A stretch of 64,000 bases of DNA from Pontederia crassipes (taxonomy: Eukaryota; Streptophyta; Magnoliopsida; Commelinales; Pontederiaceae). Positions 1 through 11,679 of this stretch are shown in pieces (position 1 is the stretch's first letter; the number at the start of each line of letters is the position of its first letter). The position numbers and the translations under genes are program-made. The notes beneath the pieces are model-generated. The model was not told the origin of the DNA. It did no database searches and worked only from the letters and a program-made list of their open reading frames with translations. The stretch lies in the NCBI GenBank assembly GCA_030549335.1, contig CM060194.1, forward strand, positions 16,184,171 through 16,248,170, written 5' to 3'.

Positions 1-1724
1 TTTTTTCAGCCTCAGTTTTACAATGTGTATGGGACAGTAAGCCATGATAGAACTCGTACAATCCAATTGTCCATACTGGGTATACTCTAACTTCTCTTTA
101 GTTTCCTTTTTTTCTTGCTTGTTTTCGAAAATTTCAAATGTCAGTATGATAAGGTGTGCACCATGCCAAATGCGGTTTAAACTCTATATGCCTATAATCT
201 CAAATCTTAAAACCAATTTCCACCAAAGCATTCATTCACATGAAGAAATAGTTAAGCTTACTGATCGAATTGGAAGATTCAAAAAGTTCAATGCCACTGG
301 AGGAGCTTTCTTTACACCGCGATGATTACTATGCTCGGATACTTCAAACTTACAAGCTCCTGGAGTTGTGTAATGCTGCAAAAGTTCATACTTTCTTGTT
401 AATAAAACATAATGGTTAATCCACAGAGACTAGCTTAAAACGTAAATGTCGACATAATATGGGTCTCTAACATGACGAGATATCATTTTGAAAGATGCCC
501 AGTTATATTAATATTCATTCATAGTCAGCAGTACTTTCAAATTAAATGCAGATAAGCTAAAAAAAGGAATGTTAAAACAAATTATCAAGAAACTATTCCA
601 AACAGAAAACTAAAAAGAGATGCAACCAAATAAATAGAAGTATCACACCCTCATACATCAGCATATATGCCTTTATGGATGATAAGACATCTTTTCTAAA
701 ATGCTACCTTCCATGATCACACAAATAAACTGTTCTTATTTAACATGATATTGTCAATAAAGAGAACAAATAGTAAACAAAGAAAGATTTATTGCACTGG
801 TGTAACAAAACTAAATTAAATAGGTTATAAAACATTCATAATGAACAATAATGAATATTAAGTAGGAAACAATAGAAGGAGCTATGGGAAAAGGAAACCA
901 ATGGATGAAAATAAGTAAAAGTGCAACCTTCCCGTTCTCCGTAGATATGCCTTTTCTGAAGTTGCTTCTTTAAAATTTTGAGAAAAAATAAAATCACATA
1001 AATATTACTTAGCCTAAGAAACAAGTATGTCCATAAAAAGAAAGACTTTCTGGTATGTAAGAAGTGGATCGAGCAGTGACAATTTAGAGAAAAATAAAAT
1101 ACAATGGCGGTAGTAAAACTGAAATTTGAAACACTGGTGAAGTCTTGTTTAGGAGTCAATAGATTGAAGTGATAAGTAAAAACTATCAATGATAAAAAGT
1201 CAATAGATTGTAGTGATAAGTAAAAGCTATCAATGATACATTAACTTATTTCTCAAATGAAATATGGCATATTGCATAATTGATTATGCGTCCTCATACA
1301 TCTAACAATAGATTTTATCATTGTATTCTGAAGCAAGATGGTCTTGGAATGTAATGAACTTCCACTTTTATCTATGATCTACATCTGTTCTCAGTGCAAG
1401 ACGTTATTATGATTTTTTTTTGAGAAGATAAAGGATGATCACCAAGAAATGGTGTCATATTGTCATCCATGTCTATGAAGGGGACAGCATGTCAAAGTGT
1501 ATGCTCTCAGGAAAAAAAGTGACAAAAAAAGGAGAAAAATACATACACTACCCAAATCCCCACTCCCGAAGAAGAAAAAAGTTATGATGTACAATATTGT
1601 CAACATGACATCAATCTTCAGGCTAAAATGATTGAAGATAAAAAAAGGGGAAACAACAAAGCACAAGTTCTTAATTTTGACTGCCCATGTCACTCTCTCT
1701 TGTTGTTATTCTTTGCTGATGCTT
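1..1724. other. AT-rich stretch, no gene recognised
   Basis: No reading frame here has recognisable protein similarity. Composition is AT-rich with short A and T runs, such as the T9 run followed by GAGAAG near 1411. The stretch may be the 3' part or downstream flank of the minus-strand CCCH zinc-finger gene, but no zinc-finger exon (C-x8-C-x5-C-x3-H) was found on either strand. Confidence 0.5.
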
Positions 1725-2051
1725 TTACAGTTCTAAGTACCAATGATCTCTTCTAATGTTAGCAGCCATTATTTCTCTATCTCCATGTTTATTTCTTCGA
1801 TTTATTTTTTGAAGTCCTTCAGTAGAATGGAGTTTCTGAAAGCGACTTGTGGTTTCTGGCGTTTTTCCTTCATTTTGTTGATATTCAGATTGTTTTACAA
1901 TATTGTCCCTAGTGACATTCATCTTACATAACAAAGCATGCCAAGCATCCAGGGGGCATGGACGCTGACATGTACCAACATTGTTCCAACCATCAAATGG
2001 CATAACTTTGGTAGAAGGTGTTGAAGTAGAAAGTAGAGGCAATGTCAAGTA
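1725..2051 (-). other. possible C-terminal exon of the CCCH zinc-finger gene
   Basis: The minus strand reads open for about 107 codons, with a Ser/Thr/Pro-rich start followed by a short GWN-containing segment. That composition resembles the low-complexity C-terminal parts of some plant CCCH proteins. A possible acceptor (TTAG) lies just upstream at about 2055. No zinc finger is present, and the frame does not follow directly from the candidate exon at 2469-2525, so another exon would be needed in between. This is a weak proposal. Confidence 0.2.
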
Positions 2052-2468
2052 GGAACTAAGGATACAAAACCAGTGGTGAATACTGAAAACAAGAGGAAAG
2101 GAGGATAAGGTGTGTTAGGAAGCTGGGAGTTCTAATTTCTAAAGTTAGCTTTTGATACATGATGGAAAAATAATGACAGCTATTCGTGTTGATATGTAAT
2201 AGAAATTGACAAGAGACCGTTTAAGTTCTGCACTGGCTTAATACTGAGAAAAGATAAAAGAGGCTGTTTACGTGTTCGGTGCATGGAACTTCAAGTTTAA
2301 GTGCAAGATAATTCAGAATGCCCTTATAGTCTTTGTCCTCAAAATTGCTTTTCAAGATTGTGCAGAAACTAATGAGCACAAGATCCATATTAACATGAGG
2401 GACGAATGTGAACAAAATGCATCTTCTTGGCGCAAAGGCAAGAAATTGACTAGTGAAATAATAGTCAC

Positions 2469-2525
2469 CTTTTCCTCCTGCCCAAGACTTTTGGGTAATG
2501 CTTCCTTTGACTTGTTGTTAACGTC
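2469..2525 (-). other. candidate small exon of the CCCH zinc-finger gene
   Basis: On the minus strand a 57-nt open segment (19 codons, Lys/Glu-rich, starting DVNNKSKEALPKSL) is bounded by AG upstream and GTGACT downstream. It is phase 0 at both ends, the same phase as the two confirmed zinc-finger exons, so it could be spliced on without a frame change. Charged linkers are common between fingers in plant CCCH proteins. No motif identifies it; the case rests on splice sites, phase and position. Confidence 0.35.
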
Positions 2526-2752
2526 CTTTGAGTGCCAAAAAAATAGTAAAAGAGAATTGATATCAGCAAACATGCATGTGCATATAGACATCTAATATGG
2601 GAATGGAGGCCACTAGTGAGGTTAGACAACTAAGAAATAACTAGATGGAAGATGCTGACCGTGTACTTTTTCGATGTAATCCCTTGTTTTGGAGTTTGTT
2701 GCTTCTTCTCACCAACCTATGCCAAAATTAAGAAAAAGCATTGTTTTTAGAT

Positions 2753-5700
2753 AAAAGCATGCTAATAATACAACAACAACAACAAAGCCTTATCCCACTA
2801 GGTGGGGTCGGCTACATGGATCATACGACGCCATTCCGCTCTATTAGTAACCAAACCTTTCGGTATATTATTCACCAATAGATCTTGCTCTATTAGTTCG
2901 CCAAGTGTCTGCCTTGGCCTCCCTCTCCCTCTTATAATCGGACTCCAGATTATTTGATCTACTCTTCTTACTGGCGCATCTAATGGTCTTCTCTGAACAT
3001 GACCAAACCATCTCAAACGATTCTCTACCATTTTCTCACTAATAGGAGCCACTCCGACTCGTTCACGTATATGGTCATTCCTAATCTTATCTAATCTTGT
3101 ATGACCACACATCCATCTCAACATCCTCATTTCGGCTACCCCCACTTTACGTTCATGTTGTCCCTTCATAGCCCAACATTCACTACCATATAACACTGCT
3201 GGCCTTATAGCAGTACGATAGAATTTTCCTTTAACTTTATTGAGTACTTTTCTATCACAAAGAACTCCAGTGGCTTTCCTCCACTTACACCAACCAGCTT
3301 GAATTCTATGATTAACATCGTCATCAATCTCACCATCTTGTCTTACAATTGATCCTAAATATTTAAACTTTGTCACTTGAGGAATTATATCCTCCCCTAA
3401 CCTAACTTTCAAATCGTCTCTAAGTTGTTTATTTGTGAAATTGCTATGCATATATTCTGTTTTATTCCTACTTAAACGAAAACCCTTTGACTCCAACGTA
3501 TTTCTCCATATTTCCAATTTTGTATTAATCTCTTCTCTTGAATCCGCTAAAAGTACTATATCATCCGCAAATAGCATGCACTTAGGTACCTCCTCTGTGA
3601 TACTCTCGGTTATAGCATCGATAACTAAGTTAAATAGATACGGGCTTAAAGCTGATCCTTGATGTATGCCAATTCCTATAGGAAATTCATTTGTCTCACC
3701 TCCGAGTGTCCTAACCCTAGTCAATGCCCCATCGTACATATCTTGTATTACCTTAATGTAGGCAACATTCACCCTCTTCTTTTGCAAGGCTTTCCAAAGT
3801 ACATCCCTTGGTACCCGATCATACGCCTTCTCTAAGTCAATGAAAGCCATATGTAAGTCTCTTCTCCTACTTCGATACTTCTCCATCATCCCCCTTAGTA
3901 AATAAATCGCCTCTGTAGTGGATCTTCCTGGCATGAACCCAAATTGTCTCTCAGAAATACTAGTCTCCATTCTCAATCTATGCTCAATCACTTTTTTCCA
4001 TAATTTCATAGTGTGACTCATAAGTTTAATCCCTCTATAATTTGCACAATTCTGAATATCCCCTTTATTTTTGTAAATAGGAACTAATGTACTTAATCTC
4101 CAATCATCAGGCATCTTTTTCGACCGTAAAATCTCATTAAATAGTTTACATAACCACAACACACCTTTTTCTCCTAAACATTTCCAAACTTCAATCGGTA
4201 TACCATCCGGTCCAACGGCTTTACCATACTCCATTTTCTTAAGAGCTTCGTTAACCTCCGAGACTCTAATTCTACGATAAAATGACCTATTAAGCTCACA
4301 TTCGCTAACTGTCAAGTCCTCCAAATCACAACGCGAACCTTCACATCCATCATTAAATAGCTTATAGAAATACTCTTCCCATCTGTTCTTAATATCTCCT
4401 TCAGTAACTAAAACCTTGCCAACTTCATTTTTTATGCATCTTACTTGATCCAAATCTCTCGACTCCTCTTTGTTCCTTGCAATCTTGTAAATCCTTTGTT
4501 CACCCGCCTTTGTCCCTAACTCCTTATAAAACCCCTCATATGCTTTAGCACGAGCATCACTAACTGCCTTCTTAGCCTCCCTTTTCGCCAAACGATACTT
4601 TTCCCAATTGTCAGAACTATTGTCCAAGTGTATCGCCTTGAAACAATTCTTCTTATTACGCACCTTTTCTTGGACCTCCTCATTCCACCACCAAGTCTCC
4701 TTATCTCGTGGTCTAAAACCTTTTGATTCTCCTAAAATGGCTTTAGCAACCATTTCAACCTTTTTTGCCACATTCTTCCACATGATACTAGCATCTCCTT
4801 CTAACTCCCACACACTTTCCTCTAATAACTTACTTCTAAAAGTCTCTCGCTTCTCCCCCTTTAACTGACACCACTTGATCTTTCGATCAAAAACTGTTCG
4901 GGATTTTGGTTTTATACATTTTATTTGCATATCAAGAACTAACAATCTATGTTGTGTAGTCACCCCATGCCCAGGAATTACTTTGCAATTAGTGCAACGT
5001 CTTTTATCAGTATTTCTTATCAAGAAAAAATCGATTTGAGACCTATGAGTTCCACTTTTGTATGTGATTAAATGTTCCTCTCTCTTCCTAAAACAAGTGT
5101 TGATAATCTTAAGGTCGTATGCTAAAGAAAAATCAATAATAGTTTGTCCTTCCTCATTCAACTCCCCAAAACCAAAACCACCATGAACCCTTGCATGTGG
5201 TCCTGCCTCTTTACCAACATGTCCATTAAGGTCTCCCCCAATATAAACTTTCTCGGTTGTTGGTATACTTTCAATCAAACCCTCCATATCTGCCCAAAAC
5301 TTCTCCTTGAGATGTGATTCTGCTCCTACTTGGGGTGCATATGCACTAATAATGTTCATAGTCTCCTTTCCAACAATTACTTTCACGGATATGATTCGAT
5401 CCTCAATCCTTTTAACTTCCACAACATTCTTCCTCCATTCTGCATCCGCGATAATACCAACACCATTCCTTCCATTTACCTTACCTGTGTACCAAAGTTT
5501 GGAACCATTTAACCTAATCTCTTTACTTCCCTCTCCTACCCATCTAGTTTCTTGCAAGCATAAGATACTAATCTTACGCTGGTCCATTACTTGTGCCACC
5601 TCGAGGCGCTTCCCATTCAACGTCCCAATGTTCCAAGAACCTAATCTGACCTTAGTCTCATGAACTAGCTTCTTTAACCGCCTCCGTCCATTAGAGTGCG

Positions 5701-5855
5701 GTAGCCCTTGTTCATTTAACACTGCATTCAGGCGAGGATGCAGCGGCTCTTGCTCTCTTATCACTGTACCCGAGCTGTACAGCGCGTTACTTACGGGTAA
5801 CGACCTAGCATTAACACAATAAAAAAAAACATCAAGACAAAAGCATGCTAATAAT
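2753..5855 (-). mobile_element. Full-length RTE-clade LINE with target-site duplication
   Basis: The element body is about 2770-5838 on the minus strand and is flanked by a perfect 17-bp direct repeat AAAAGCATGCTAATAAT (2753-2769 and 5839-5855). Reading the minus strand, a leader of about 75 bp precedes one long ORF. The 3' end is very short and finishes in a (TTG)n tail rather than poly(A), the hallmark of RTE LINEs. The last part of the ORF overlaps the conserved 3' end. The same 3' end recurs at 47939-48040 and 49300-49318. The element sits between the proven CCCH exons and the candidate exons to the left, so it is probably intronic. Confidence 0.92.
2798..5764 (-). CDS. RTE LINE polyprotein: AP endonuclease and reverse transcriptase, 988 aa
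   Basis: A single uninterrupted 988-codon frame. The N-terminal half is an APE-type endonuclease: WN at 44-45, QET at 71-73 (catalytic Glu), SAYAP at 140-144, GGDLNGH at 176-182, SQIDFFLIR around 242-250 and TQHR around 270-273. The reverse transcriptase follows: YRGIKL near 576, FMPGRST near 610, FIDLEKAYDRVPR at 641-653, HQGSALSPYLF at 701-711 and the catalytic FADD at 732-735. The C-terminal tail carries the conserved region ending in LRWFGHVQRR that is seen in plant RTE proteins. The enzyme would nick target DNA and copy its own RNA there (target-primed reverse transcription). All catalytic residues named are present and there is no stop, so the copy could be active or recently was. Confidence 0.95.
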   Translation of the reverse strand: MIREQEPLHPRLNAVLNEQGLPHSNGRRRLKKLVHETKVRLGSWNIGTLNGKRLEVAQVMDQRKISILCLQETRWVGEGSKEIRLNGSKLWYTGKVNGRNGVGIIADAEWRKNVVEVKRIEDRIISVKVIVGKETMNIISAYAPQVGAESHLKEKFWADMEGLIESIPTTEKVYIGGDLNGHVGKEAGPHARVHGGFGFGELNEEGQTIIDFSLAYDLKIINTCFRKREEHLITYKSGTHRSQIDFFLIRNTDKRRCTNCKVIPGHGVTTQHRLLVLDMQIKCIKPKSRTVFDRKIKWCQLKGEKRETFRSKLLEESVWELEGDASIMWKNVAKKVEMVAKAILGESKGFRPRDKETWWWNEEVQEKVRNKKNCFKAIHLDNSSDNWEKYRLAKREAKKAVSDARAKAYEGFYKELGTKAGEQRIYKIARNKEESRDLDQVRCIKNEVGKVLVTEGDIKNRWEEYFYKLFNDGCEGSRCDLEDLTVSECELNRSFYRRIRVSEVNEALKKMEYGKAVGPDGIPIEVWKCLGEKGVLWLCKLFNEILRSKKMPDDWRLSTLVPIYKNKGDIQNCANYRGIKLMSHTMKLWKKVIEHRLRMETSISERQFGFMPGRSTTEAIYLLRGMMEKYRSRRRDLHMAFIDLEKAYDRVPRDVLWKALQKKRVNVAYIKVIQDMYDGALTRVRTLGGETNEFPIGIGIHQGSALSPYLFNLVIDAITESITEEVPKCMLFADDIVLLADSREEINTKLEIWRNTLESKGFRLSRNKTEYMHSNFTNKQLRDDLKVRLGEDIIPQVTKFKYLGSIVRQDGEIDDDVNHRIQAGWCKWRKATGVLCDRKVLNKVKGKFYRTAIRPAVLYGSECWAMKGQHERKVGVAEMRMLRWMCGHTRLDKIRNDHIRERVGVAPISEKMVENRLRWFGHVQRRPLDAPVRRVDQIIWSPIIRGRGRPRQTLGELIEQDLLVNNIPKGLVTNRAEWRRMIHVADPT

Positions 5856-7195
5856 GTTTACAAAAAAAACATGCTTAAACTTCAATGATGTGCCACTAAT
5901 GTTTGATGCAGGACTAAACAAATAGTCACATTTCATTGAAGGATGCAGTAATAGTGCATGTTTTAACTAATCGAGTAATTCACAAGGAACATCAAGACTA
6001 ACAAGCAAAAAACACATCATCATTATCTAGTCATAAGGAACAACCAATATTCATCTTGCATACTGCACATTGTTTTTATGATAGTATATCATTTTGACAT
6101 GAAAGTTATTGTAACATGACTACAAAAATATAAGGCCATGTGACAGATATCAAAAGTCTTTCACTTAACAGGAATACTATATTACAATGCAGCACTAGTA
6201 CAGTGTCAAATGCCAAATACCTTTAGTTGATAAGTTATTGCAACCCAGTTATTTTTATTTGTTATTATTAGTATCATTATTGCTATTATTATCATCATGA
6301 GAATTGGGAAGGATGTCTGCCTGAGTAGGCTTTCATTTTGCATTAGAAAAGCTGTCGAATGTGTATACAAATGCATATAAGAGACATCAAGAGTCCAATT
6401 TGGAAGTTAAAACACCAAAAAACGCACAAACACCCCATCTTCTGCTCTCTAAAAGAAATGTAGGTTATTATTCAGAAGATAAAAAGGCATGGCTGTTACA
6501 TTCAAAGTATCATGTCCTGACAAGGATGTATCCAACTGAAAGTTACGATATATTTAAACAAAAATATCATGACTTATGCCTAGGTTGTTTTGCAGAACAA
6601 ATAGAGAATTTCAAAGAAATAATTCAGATGCCATGTGCTCAAAATCCTACTACAATTAAAATACACAAATAATTTAGATACCATGTACTATAAATCTAGC
6701 TACAATTAAATTACTAGAAAATACCATATAATTTATCTGAATTATCTAAAGCTGGCAACAACTTTGACCCCAAAATACTGAAGAAACCAATTTTAAGCCA
6801 TTTTCTCAAACTATTGTTCAAAACTATAAGACATAATGAAATCAAAACAAACTAATATGATAAAGGCTGCATCTATAGAATTCTTTATTGAAATCTGCAT
6901 GTGGATGATATTTAATGGTGATACAGAGGAGGGTAATACAGCAAAGCATCATAAATATGATGAACCAGTAAAAGAATTTAAAAAAAAATATATCACAAGA
7001 AGCTCAATGGAGAATGTAAAACCCCATTATGACAGAGAAGAAAAAGATGGAAATCACACCTTAATATGTTCAGATTGTTTTTCAACTTTTGCCTGAAATA
7101 TAAGGTATCGATATCAACCTTCTATGTAAGTACCAAAACTGTTAACTGAAAGATATTTAACTACGATTATTGAGGTGTTGAGTGCAACTTTGAAC
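5856..7195. other. AT-rich non-coding stretch, probable intron
   Basis: No exon with a CCCH signature or other recognised motif was found between the LINE and the zinc-finger exon at 7196. Open frames at 6361-6672 and 6836-7096 are AT-driven, with no recognisable domain. Probably intron of the CCCH gene. Confidence 0.5.
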
Positions 7196-7357
7196 CTTAT
7201 TCTTCTTTCCGTCAGGTGGATGATTAAATCTGCAAGCAGGTCCAAATTTGCAGGTACCAGTCTTTGTATAGAAGGTGCAATCAGTTGCATCTGGTTTCAG
7301 GGGATACTTAATTCTCTTGTCACCCTCCTTCAAGATGCCATTCCTTTCAGCATCATT
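7196..7357 (-). CDS. CCCH zinc-finger protein, internal exon with one complete finger
   Basis: Exon of 162 nt (54 codons, phase 0 at both ends) bounded by a TTCAG acceptor and an AAG/GTTCAA donor. It encodes one complete C-x8-C-x5-C-x3-H finger preceded by the family lead-in (K-Y-P-L-K-P-D-x-T-D-C). The core reads CTFYTKTGTCKF, then GPAC and RFNH, followed by PPDGKKNK. Tandem fingers of this type bind RNA or DNA in plant regulators. It joins in frame to exon 1 (11680-12810) across a roughly 4.3-kb intron that holds a solo LTR. Further fingers expected for the family are not visible to the left, so the gene may be incomplete, or its other exons may lie beyond the window. Confidence 0.85.
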
Positions 7358-9426
7358 CTGAACACTATATCACCATTAATTTCAAATACATAATACACTT
7401 ACACAACATAGAAGTATGACTAGAAAAAAGCAGCTAGCGAGCTCTCCTTGACCCATCAAAGAAAAAAATCAAATGCAATACCCTCAGGTGAATGCCTCCT
7501 CTCAAAAAACTTATTGCAGTGTCAAATTTGCATGCCTAATGCCACCAAATGAAAATTAAAAAGCAAAAAAAAAAAAAGATAGAAACAACTCCTCCAATAT
7601 TCATTACAACAACAAGAAAGGAAGACACAAACATTAAAATGAAAATCAAACTAAAAAAAGAAGATTACCAGATTTCATATTATGAAATATTTGGTGTTCA
7701 TGATTGCAGAACAGAATAAAGAGTTCATATAAATATTGTAACAAATTTCTCCGTAACTAAAATGTCCAACATTTGATAGTTAATAACGATATAATTGCAG
7801 ACGCTTGCCTCGGTTTTTTTTTCCTAGAGACAGTATGAACTTGATAGCGATGATTCTGAAAAAGAGTACTTGCAAACCCTCCTAAGTTCACAATAATTAA
7901 ACCCCCAGAATAAATGTTATATTAAACCAATTAGCAGGCAATTAAATGTAGAAACATTATGCCCCCGAAACTAATATGATATTACTCACGAAAAATGCTA
8001 ATTGATGAATATAATCAGTATCATTCTATAATAATCAGGAACCATGTTCTAAGACATTGTGTCCACAACAATAAGTGTATTAATTGTTTGAGCATTTAAG
8101 TGTAACCCAGCAATCAAACAGTAATGTTAGCACAATTGTGAATGTCCAACCACAATAGTATAGAAACATAATAGCATAACTTTGAAGCATATTTCATTTC
8201 CTATGTGAAACTAGGCCCAAAAATGTAAGACAACAGAAAACTAAAGTCAGACCGACTTAGAGTATAAGAGAACTTGTATTTATCACCTCTATTTTTTTCA
8301 CATAGAAGAAATGCTATGTAATTACTAAACTCAAGAGACTGGTATAAAGGTTTAAAATGTAGATCCAGAATATTTCATGTTTCATATTGAAATGTGAGGC
8401 CACATTGATATAAAACAATCACAATATGGATTGTAATAATGTTCTAACATCATATTTTGATTGGATCACACTTTTTTAGACTTCATTGTTTGACTTCTCA
8501 GAAAACTTTTGCCAAGAAACAAAAAATTGGCACTAGATTAACCAAAACTCAACATTGCATTTTGTACACTCCAGACTGCAAGATAACTAAGTTTCCTCCA
8601 GAAAAAAAAATAAAAGAAAGGGATGAAATATTATGGTTATATTGTGGTGTAATTACACCACATCCCAACCTTTACAAGTCATTTTCTCCCTCATGGCTAA
8701 TGTTATCATTTTGATGGCATTTTGTCCTTCTGATTTGTAATATGCTTTCAAAATATAAGGTGTTTCATATGTCACAAATGTGGTGAACTTACAACTAGCA
8801 GTTGTATACAGGTGGAGTAGCTATAGCTTCCATACTGTTGAATATTGGACAAACTTGTTATAATGTGGCAATGACACATCGTTTGCATCCAGATCCATCT
8901 TGATGTGATTAGCAAGCATACAAATTATGTTCCTAAATGCAGGTTGTCCAAGGGGGGAATTTATTATCATATAAGGATGAAGTGAAAACAACCACTCAAA
9001 TGTACTTTCCTCATTGGCAATACTAGAGCTCTTGGCTTATGTTCAACATTCTATGTCTCTGTAATATGAATCACTATTGAGTCAAGTGGTGCTGCTATTG
9101 GAAAAACGAAAAGAGGAAAGTCTATCAGGTCATGTCGGCGATAAGTTCTTTATTGCCTCTTCATCACGAGTATATTTTGAAACGGATTAAAATTTAACCC
9201 TACACTGAAAAAAAGAAAAGAAATCTTTCTTGTATCAATAACCAGAACAAACGGAGGTGTAGGGATACTGTTCCCCAGAGAGAATCAAAAGAAAGATATC
9301 TCATACAATTTTCAAGAAGTTTTGTGGCTCTCAAATGTAACCTGAACTTTAAATCAGAATACATAAAAACTATAGGAGCATTAGAAATGGCACCAGGGGA
9401 CAAAACAAAAATCTACAAATAGAGTC
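7358..9426. other. CCCH gene intron sequence, 5' of the solo LTR
   Basis: AT-rich, with many short A/T runs. No exon, RNA gene or element boundary was recognised. It continues the intron between the zinc-finger exons at 7196-7357 and 11680-12810. Confidence 0.6.
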
Positions 9427-9556
9427 TCAAGTGTAACAACCAAGGGAAAAGATAAAAAAAAGGGAAAACAAAATTTACGGTTGGGCAGAGCATTAAAGGA
9501 GTCAAAACCCAATCCCACTCAAAGTCAAAAAGGAAGGAAATTAAAAATCGAATCTT

Positions 9557-9606
9557 ATAAATCTGATCTTATCAGATTTATTTGGGGAGAAGGAACCTAT
9601 ATAAGG
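9557..9606 (+). promoter_or_regulatory. Hairpin and TATA box in the solo LTR promoter
   Basis: An inverted repeat with 10-11-bp arms (TAAATCTGAT, loop CTT, ATCAGATTTA; about 9557-9581) lies just upstream of TATATAAGG at 9599-9607. This is the expected place for the LTR core promoter. It could still drive transcription antisense to the CCCH gene; that is inference. Confidence 0.5.
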
Positions 9607-10163
9607 CAAAAGCAGAATTCATTAAACCCTTGTTTTCTTCCTTGAAACCCACGAGTCTGCTCTTTTCCCTTGCTGCCGCCCTGTGCAAACCTAGAGAGAA
9701 CGTCTTCTCTTCTTCTTCTTCTCGATCAAAAATAGTGTAAGACCACCTCTTTCTCTCATCGTCTTGCGGGTGCTATTCACCTTACGCCCTTTGCTGGAAT
9801 TTTTGCAGAGGCTGACCGAGAGGAATGAGGGGAAGAACAGGGGCGCCGTTAACGATTTCCGACGAACGAAAAGAGGAATTAATCGCGTACAGAGGTGGGT
9901 GAATCGAAATCACCTTGCATGACCTCTGAATTATCCTAACATGTGCCCTAATTGATGATGAAACGAAAAGGATCAAGAAGAAGTGTTTCTAGGGTTCTTG
10001 TTTGATTTTGAATTATTGTTTGAATTAATTGATTTTTGATTGTTTGAATTGATTCTTTCTGTCCTATGGTGTTTGATTGATTGTTAGGTGTTAGAAATTA
10101 GATTAGGAGGAGTTGAGGTAAGGAATTCTCAAGAGAACTCGATTTCTGCAACGTTTCTGGACG

Positions 10164-10422
10164 CCGACCGGTCGACCGGTCCGGAGGCATTGTGGCAACC
10201 GGTCGACCGATAACCTGCTTACCCTATTTTTCTGTATACGTCGACCGGTCGACCGATCCCTGTCACCGGTCGACCGATCCTTACCCATCAGGTCGACCGT
10301 TCAATCGAGCGAATCGACCGACCTACTTAGACCCGACTTGACCTACCGGTCGACCGATCTTAACAGACCGGTCGACCGACCGGCAGACAACCGGTGGACC
10401 GTTCCCCTGAACCGGTCGACCA
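10164..10422 (+). repeat. Clustered CGGTCGACCG palindromes inside the LTR
   Basis: About nine copies of the palindromic core GGTCGACC or close variants lie within about 260 bp, many as CCGGTCGACCGAT. Spacing is irregular (about 15-50 bp), so it is not a simple tandem array. It lies downstream of the LTR TATA box, in the transcribed part of the LTR. The motifs are CpG-rich in an otherwise AT-rich setting. Confidence 0.75.
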
Positions 10423-11679
10423 ATTCCCCAGAAAACCCTTTATTATACTTATTAATTATTTGCCTTTTTATCCAAATATTATTTATATATATATATATGA
10501 TTGATCCTATTGTCTAACCCCACAGAGATCCCTCACTGATTTACGAGATTTACTCCCTTATTGATTTATTTCGCATTGATCTTATCGTATCCATGAAATC
10601 AAGAACAAAGAGCCACAAGTTTTTAAAAGCGATTAATAAGTTCAGATGAAATATTAATGATGGGTTGCCAGTCCAAGCCAAGTGCATCAAGATAAGGGTC
10701 GCTCCCTTGGTCATGGTTTGATCACCCATTGACCCGCACAAGGCCGTATCGTTTGCTGGGCATACCTCAAGAATTAAAGGCACCTAAAGTCACCCTAATT
10801 GCTAATTAATAACCAAGATCAAGAAGCATGTTCAAGTCAAGTCAAATTACCGTCATGATTTTCCAAGAATGCTATAAGTTCATGCTTATTAATCATCATG
10901 TTACTCTCCTGATTCATGATATCCTATGATCTTATTCTTATTATGATCCATAATACTGATATGTTATCTTTCACGTTCAAGTTAAGCATGATTATTTACC
11001 GTTGATTATTATATTCATGTCATGCACTGTATATCATGTGGTTCCCCACTATGCTGTAAAGCTTACGGAGGGACCTCCTCCTCTGTGTCTGATCTTCACA
11101 GGACCAGGTCAGTGACGTGGTGGAGTAGGCGTGTGGTGATGAAGCTCTGGCGATAGGACGGCACATGAACCATAGGGCTTTTAGAGTGTTATTTAGTTTT
11201 CATTTACCTTCCGCATCTTAGATTCATGATGTAGAACTTATTTTATTTCTTAGCAATGACATAGCCACTTTTAGACTTCCGCAATTAAAGTTATCTTTTA
11301 TCTTTATTTCTTTTCTTCCGCTGACGTGTCTCGGTTCTTGACTGAGATATGGTCAATATTATGGTCAAAGTCATTGCATGCCGTAGCGCCTTCAAGTTGG
11401 TCTTCGCCACGTGGCGGGGGTCGATTTGGGGGCGTTACATCAAGAACCAAGAAAGTAACTTTACAACATTAGATGGAAAGCTATACAATCATGGACAGCT
11501 GATATCAAGTTAACCAAGCAAGTGTACTGGTGGTAAATGAATCTCACCTGAACAGCATCCGGTTGTTTATTATGTCGCCTCAGTCGAAGTAATACAACAC
11601 CAGAAACTTTGATCAACCCGAACTCCCAAAACAAGTGATAACATAAATAAAATACGGCAAGAAGAAGAATGAACCTTAC

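Larger units (their letters stand above)
9432..11439 (+). mobile_element. Solo LTR of a Ty3/gypsy-type element, 2008 bp
   Basis: The unit begins TGTAACAACC and ends GGGCGTTACA, so the termini form the inverted repeat TGTAAC...GTTACA. It is flanked by a perfect 5-bp target duplication TCAAG (9427-9431 and 11440-11444). No primer-binding site, polypurine tract or gag-pol lies beside it, so it is a solo LTR left by LTR-LTR recombination. A TATA box sits at about 9599. The ending resembles that of the gypsy LTR at 39265 (both have a GTAGCGCCTT-like stretch upstream of a GTTACA/ATTACA end). It lies in the first intron of the CCCH gene, on the opposite strand if the TATA gives its orientation. Confidence 0.9.

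Noticed and set aside
10164-10422. Possible CRISPR-like or satellite array
   Set aside because: The repeats are 10-13 bp with uneven spacing, inside an LTR of a plant genome. There is no spacer structure or associated gene.
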